Below the pieces are notes generated by a model that searched no databases, was not told the origin of the DNA, and worked only from the letters and a program-made list of their open reading frames with translations. From NCBI GenBank assembly GCA_000697335.1, contig JNEM01008610.1:1-13191 (forward strand): a DNA stretch of 13,191 nt, in the 5' to 3' direction. The position numbers and the translations under genes were made by a program. This document shows positions 10,831 through 13,191 of the stretch, piece after piece. The first letter of the stretch is position 1; the number at the start of each line of letters is the position of its first letter. The DNA is from Conidiobolus incongruus B7586 (taxonomy: Eukaryota; Entomophthoromycota; Entomophthoromycetes; Entomophthorales; Conidiobolaceae).

Positions 10831-13191
10831 AAATTAAGTTTAAAACTTGAAATTTATAAATAATTAGTTTCAATCAATATTTTTTTTTCAATTTCTATTT
10901 TGATTAATATTTTTAAGTTTAATATTATATTATAATGGATTCAAATCAAAAAATCAAAAATGATAACGCCGATTCTTTTTGATGTATTAGTTTAAAAGTC
11001 ATTCATTATTACTTGCAGTAATTTTTTAATTCATTATTATTAAAAAAGTCTATCAAAATTTGCGTATTTGCTTCATTATAAAAATATTTACAAGCAAGTT
11101 CAATTACTTTTGTTAAATTATTTCAGATATCATTCATAGCATTGTGTTACTCAATATATTTTGATTAAGATTATTATAATCCTTAAACTTTTGTACTTAG
11201 TCAAACAAATCATAGACAATTTTAATCATTTATATAAATCATAATATTTTGCTCTCTTTCAAAATTATTCACTATGTAACTTTATTTATTTATAGTATAA
11301 ACAGCTTTTTATATATTGTTACAAGTTAGGCGACTTTTTTTCTGTTGACTACACTTACATCAATTCAACATTGATGTCAAAATACTACTCCAAACTCTTA
11401 GATATAAATCTATAATTTTATTAACTCTTAATTTTTTAGTTTATTAAAAATTTTGAGAATTATTTAATCTTATCAATATTTTTAATGTCAATAATAAATG
11501 TGTTTTTCCTTTTAATAAATTTTGACATGTTTATTTTTATTAATTCTTAACTATTTTTTAAGAGTAGAAATTATTATCTTTATTAGTAGTAGTACACTTC
11601 TATTAGTCTAACTAATATATAACATAATATATTTATAATAACTAACAGATTGGCAGCTTAGATAAACTCTCTGATATATTTAATTAATCTTGTCAAATAT
11701 AATATAGGTACTATTCTACTTTATATTGATCTTATTGTTGGTAACTATTAAAATAAAAATCAACCCTTTTTTTAACTAATTATCTTAATTTTATTTTTTA
11801 ATTATTTAATATTATAAGCCACCAAAATATCTTATAAATCCATTTATCTAACTTATTATATATAAATTCTTTTAAATTTATTCTAAATAAAGAAGTTTAA
11901 TTTAATTTTTCCCAGCTAGTTAGCTTAAATCATTAAATTCCTCTTTTGCATATTAATTACTTATAGCTCTATAGATCTCTCTTTATAATATAAGGATATT
12001 TAAATATAACTTTCATGAATTATGCTAAAATATCATAAATTTCTATCCCTAATCTTTTTTTCACTATATATGAAATTATTCTAATAAATATTAATAAAAA
12101 ACCTAAATAAGACAGAGAATTATTAAAAAAATACAATCAATATGTATTATAATAATGATATTATTATATCTTAAATATTACCTAAATTATATAATTAGTA
12201 AAAAACCTACTAATTATAGTTTTAATCATAAACATTTAATAAAGTAATAAGATAATAAATAATTAACAATTAACCATATGAATTAATAATAATTAAATTT
12301 AAAATATTTATTATTTTTAAATATAAAACCTAGAATTAAATTTTTGGAAAATTAAAACAGAAAGTTTTTTTGAGTGTTGATATTTTATATATATTTTGAG
12401 CTTAAAAATATATAAATATATCATATACGAGAATTTACCCTTTTAATAAATGGTTTTATAATCATTATTAAATTTACTCTATTATTTTATTTTTAAAAGT
12501 TTATTGATAAGTTTAATAATAATAGTCTAGATTATAGTCAAAACAATCTTTTATATTATTATTTTTTATTTAAACATATATTATTTAGTAAAATTAAAGA
12601 TCTGTATAAGACTTATAATAATAGTATTTATCATATATCATCATTTATTACTATATTAATCAAATTAAAATTAAAAAGGAAATCTTTAAATTTATTATAA
12701 ATCAAAAAAAAAATTTTTACTATGATTTTTATATTATATAAACAAATTCTAAATCAACCAAATATTATATATATTAATAATATATATTTACTTGTATAAA
12801 TAAATTCTTGAAATAAAATCATTAATAAATTTATCCTTAATTTAATCAAATCTTATATAAAACATCCCAAACTAGATTATATATTCAAAATATAATTTTT
12901 GATTTAATTAACTTTATAAGATTATATTTTAATAATTAATATTCAAATGATTAAAATTTAAAACCTTATTAAAATAAGTTATAGATTTATTGGTCTATTA
13001 GTTAAAAGGCTATAAAAAGCAAGACTTTATTATATCTATTACTTTCTTATCAATTTATATATATATTAAATTTTTTCAATTTTAATTTTTATAATATATA
13101 TATAAAAATCTGGTTTTTTTTAAAAAATTATATATTGACTAATTAATTATTAAATATAGAATATATTAGGTTATAAGATTATTAAAATTAC
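10831..13191. other. Very AT-rich stretch without recognised genes
   Basis: About 2.4 kb of the most AT-rich DNA in the window, over 80% and locally near 90% A+T. No open frame of useful length, no tRNA and no recognisable mobile element was found on either strand. Between 11761 and 12120 C outnumbers G about 48 to 17 on the plus strand, the reverse of the left edge. Short (TA)n runs occur at 13056-13066 and 13094-13104. Decayed repeats could be hidden here, but none can be named by eye. Confidence 0.6.

Noticed and set aside
10935-10982. Short plus-strand frame starting ATGGATTCAAATC
   Set aside because: Only 15 codons before a stop, with no donor site before the stop to continue it.
12992-13020. 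tRNA-like start with a Pol III A-box match (TAGTTAAAAGG at 12999-13009)
   Set aside because: No B box follows at tRNA distance and no D stem or cloverleaf can be folded, so it is probably chance.
10831-13191. Possible decayed coding element in the AT-rich right flank
   Set aside because: Translations show no recognisable transposase, polymerase or capsid signature, and no terminal repeats were found by eye. It cannot be assigned to any element family.

Overview
This is nuclear DNA from a very AT-rich eukaryote, most likely an early-diverging fungus. Two conserved genes lie on the minus strand, both cut by very short GT-AG introns. The cohesin gene has fungal-type signatures: an [13 protein letters not shown] segment, an ISGSEKLK segment and a GISRDQxxNSS-LTLDL tail. 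The same genome keeps DDX41, a helicase I recall as missing from the model yeasts. Intergenic DNA is roughly 80-85% A+T, while exons reach 45-55% G+C in places. CTG sits at conserved leucine positions, and TAA and TAG both serve as stops, so the standard code fits. The lineage is an inference; I could not run a phylogeny.

Layout: 1-1314 is non-coding sequence downstream of DDX41, with a purine-biased, less AT-rich left edge. 1315-3259 (minus) is a complete DDX41/Abstrakt DEAD-box helicase gene of three exons encoding 613 residues. 3260-6033 is a 2.8 kb AT-rich intergenic stretch with only short repeats and one small GC-richer island. 6034-10465 (minus) is a complete SMC1 cohesin gene of 16 exons encoding 1,225 residues. 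10466-13191 begins with the SMC1 promoter, which carries several CCAAT boxes, and continues as very AT-rich DNA without recognisable genes.

Both genes are housekeeping and nuclear: SMC1 holds sister chromatids together, and DDX41 belongs to a family tied to pre-mRNA splicing. They share a strand but are 2.8 kb apart, each with its own flanks, and nothing suggests a joint function. The most distinctive signals are the intron architecture (17 introns of 48-52 nt, every acceptor ending TAG), a GC and intron-density contrast within SMC1, and a cluster of CCAAT boxes upstream of SMC1. I found no rRNA, tRNA, CRISPR array, recognisable transposon or undescribed multi-gene system.
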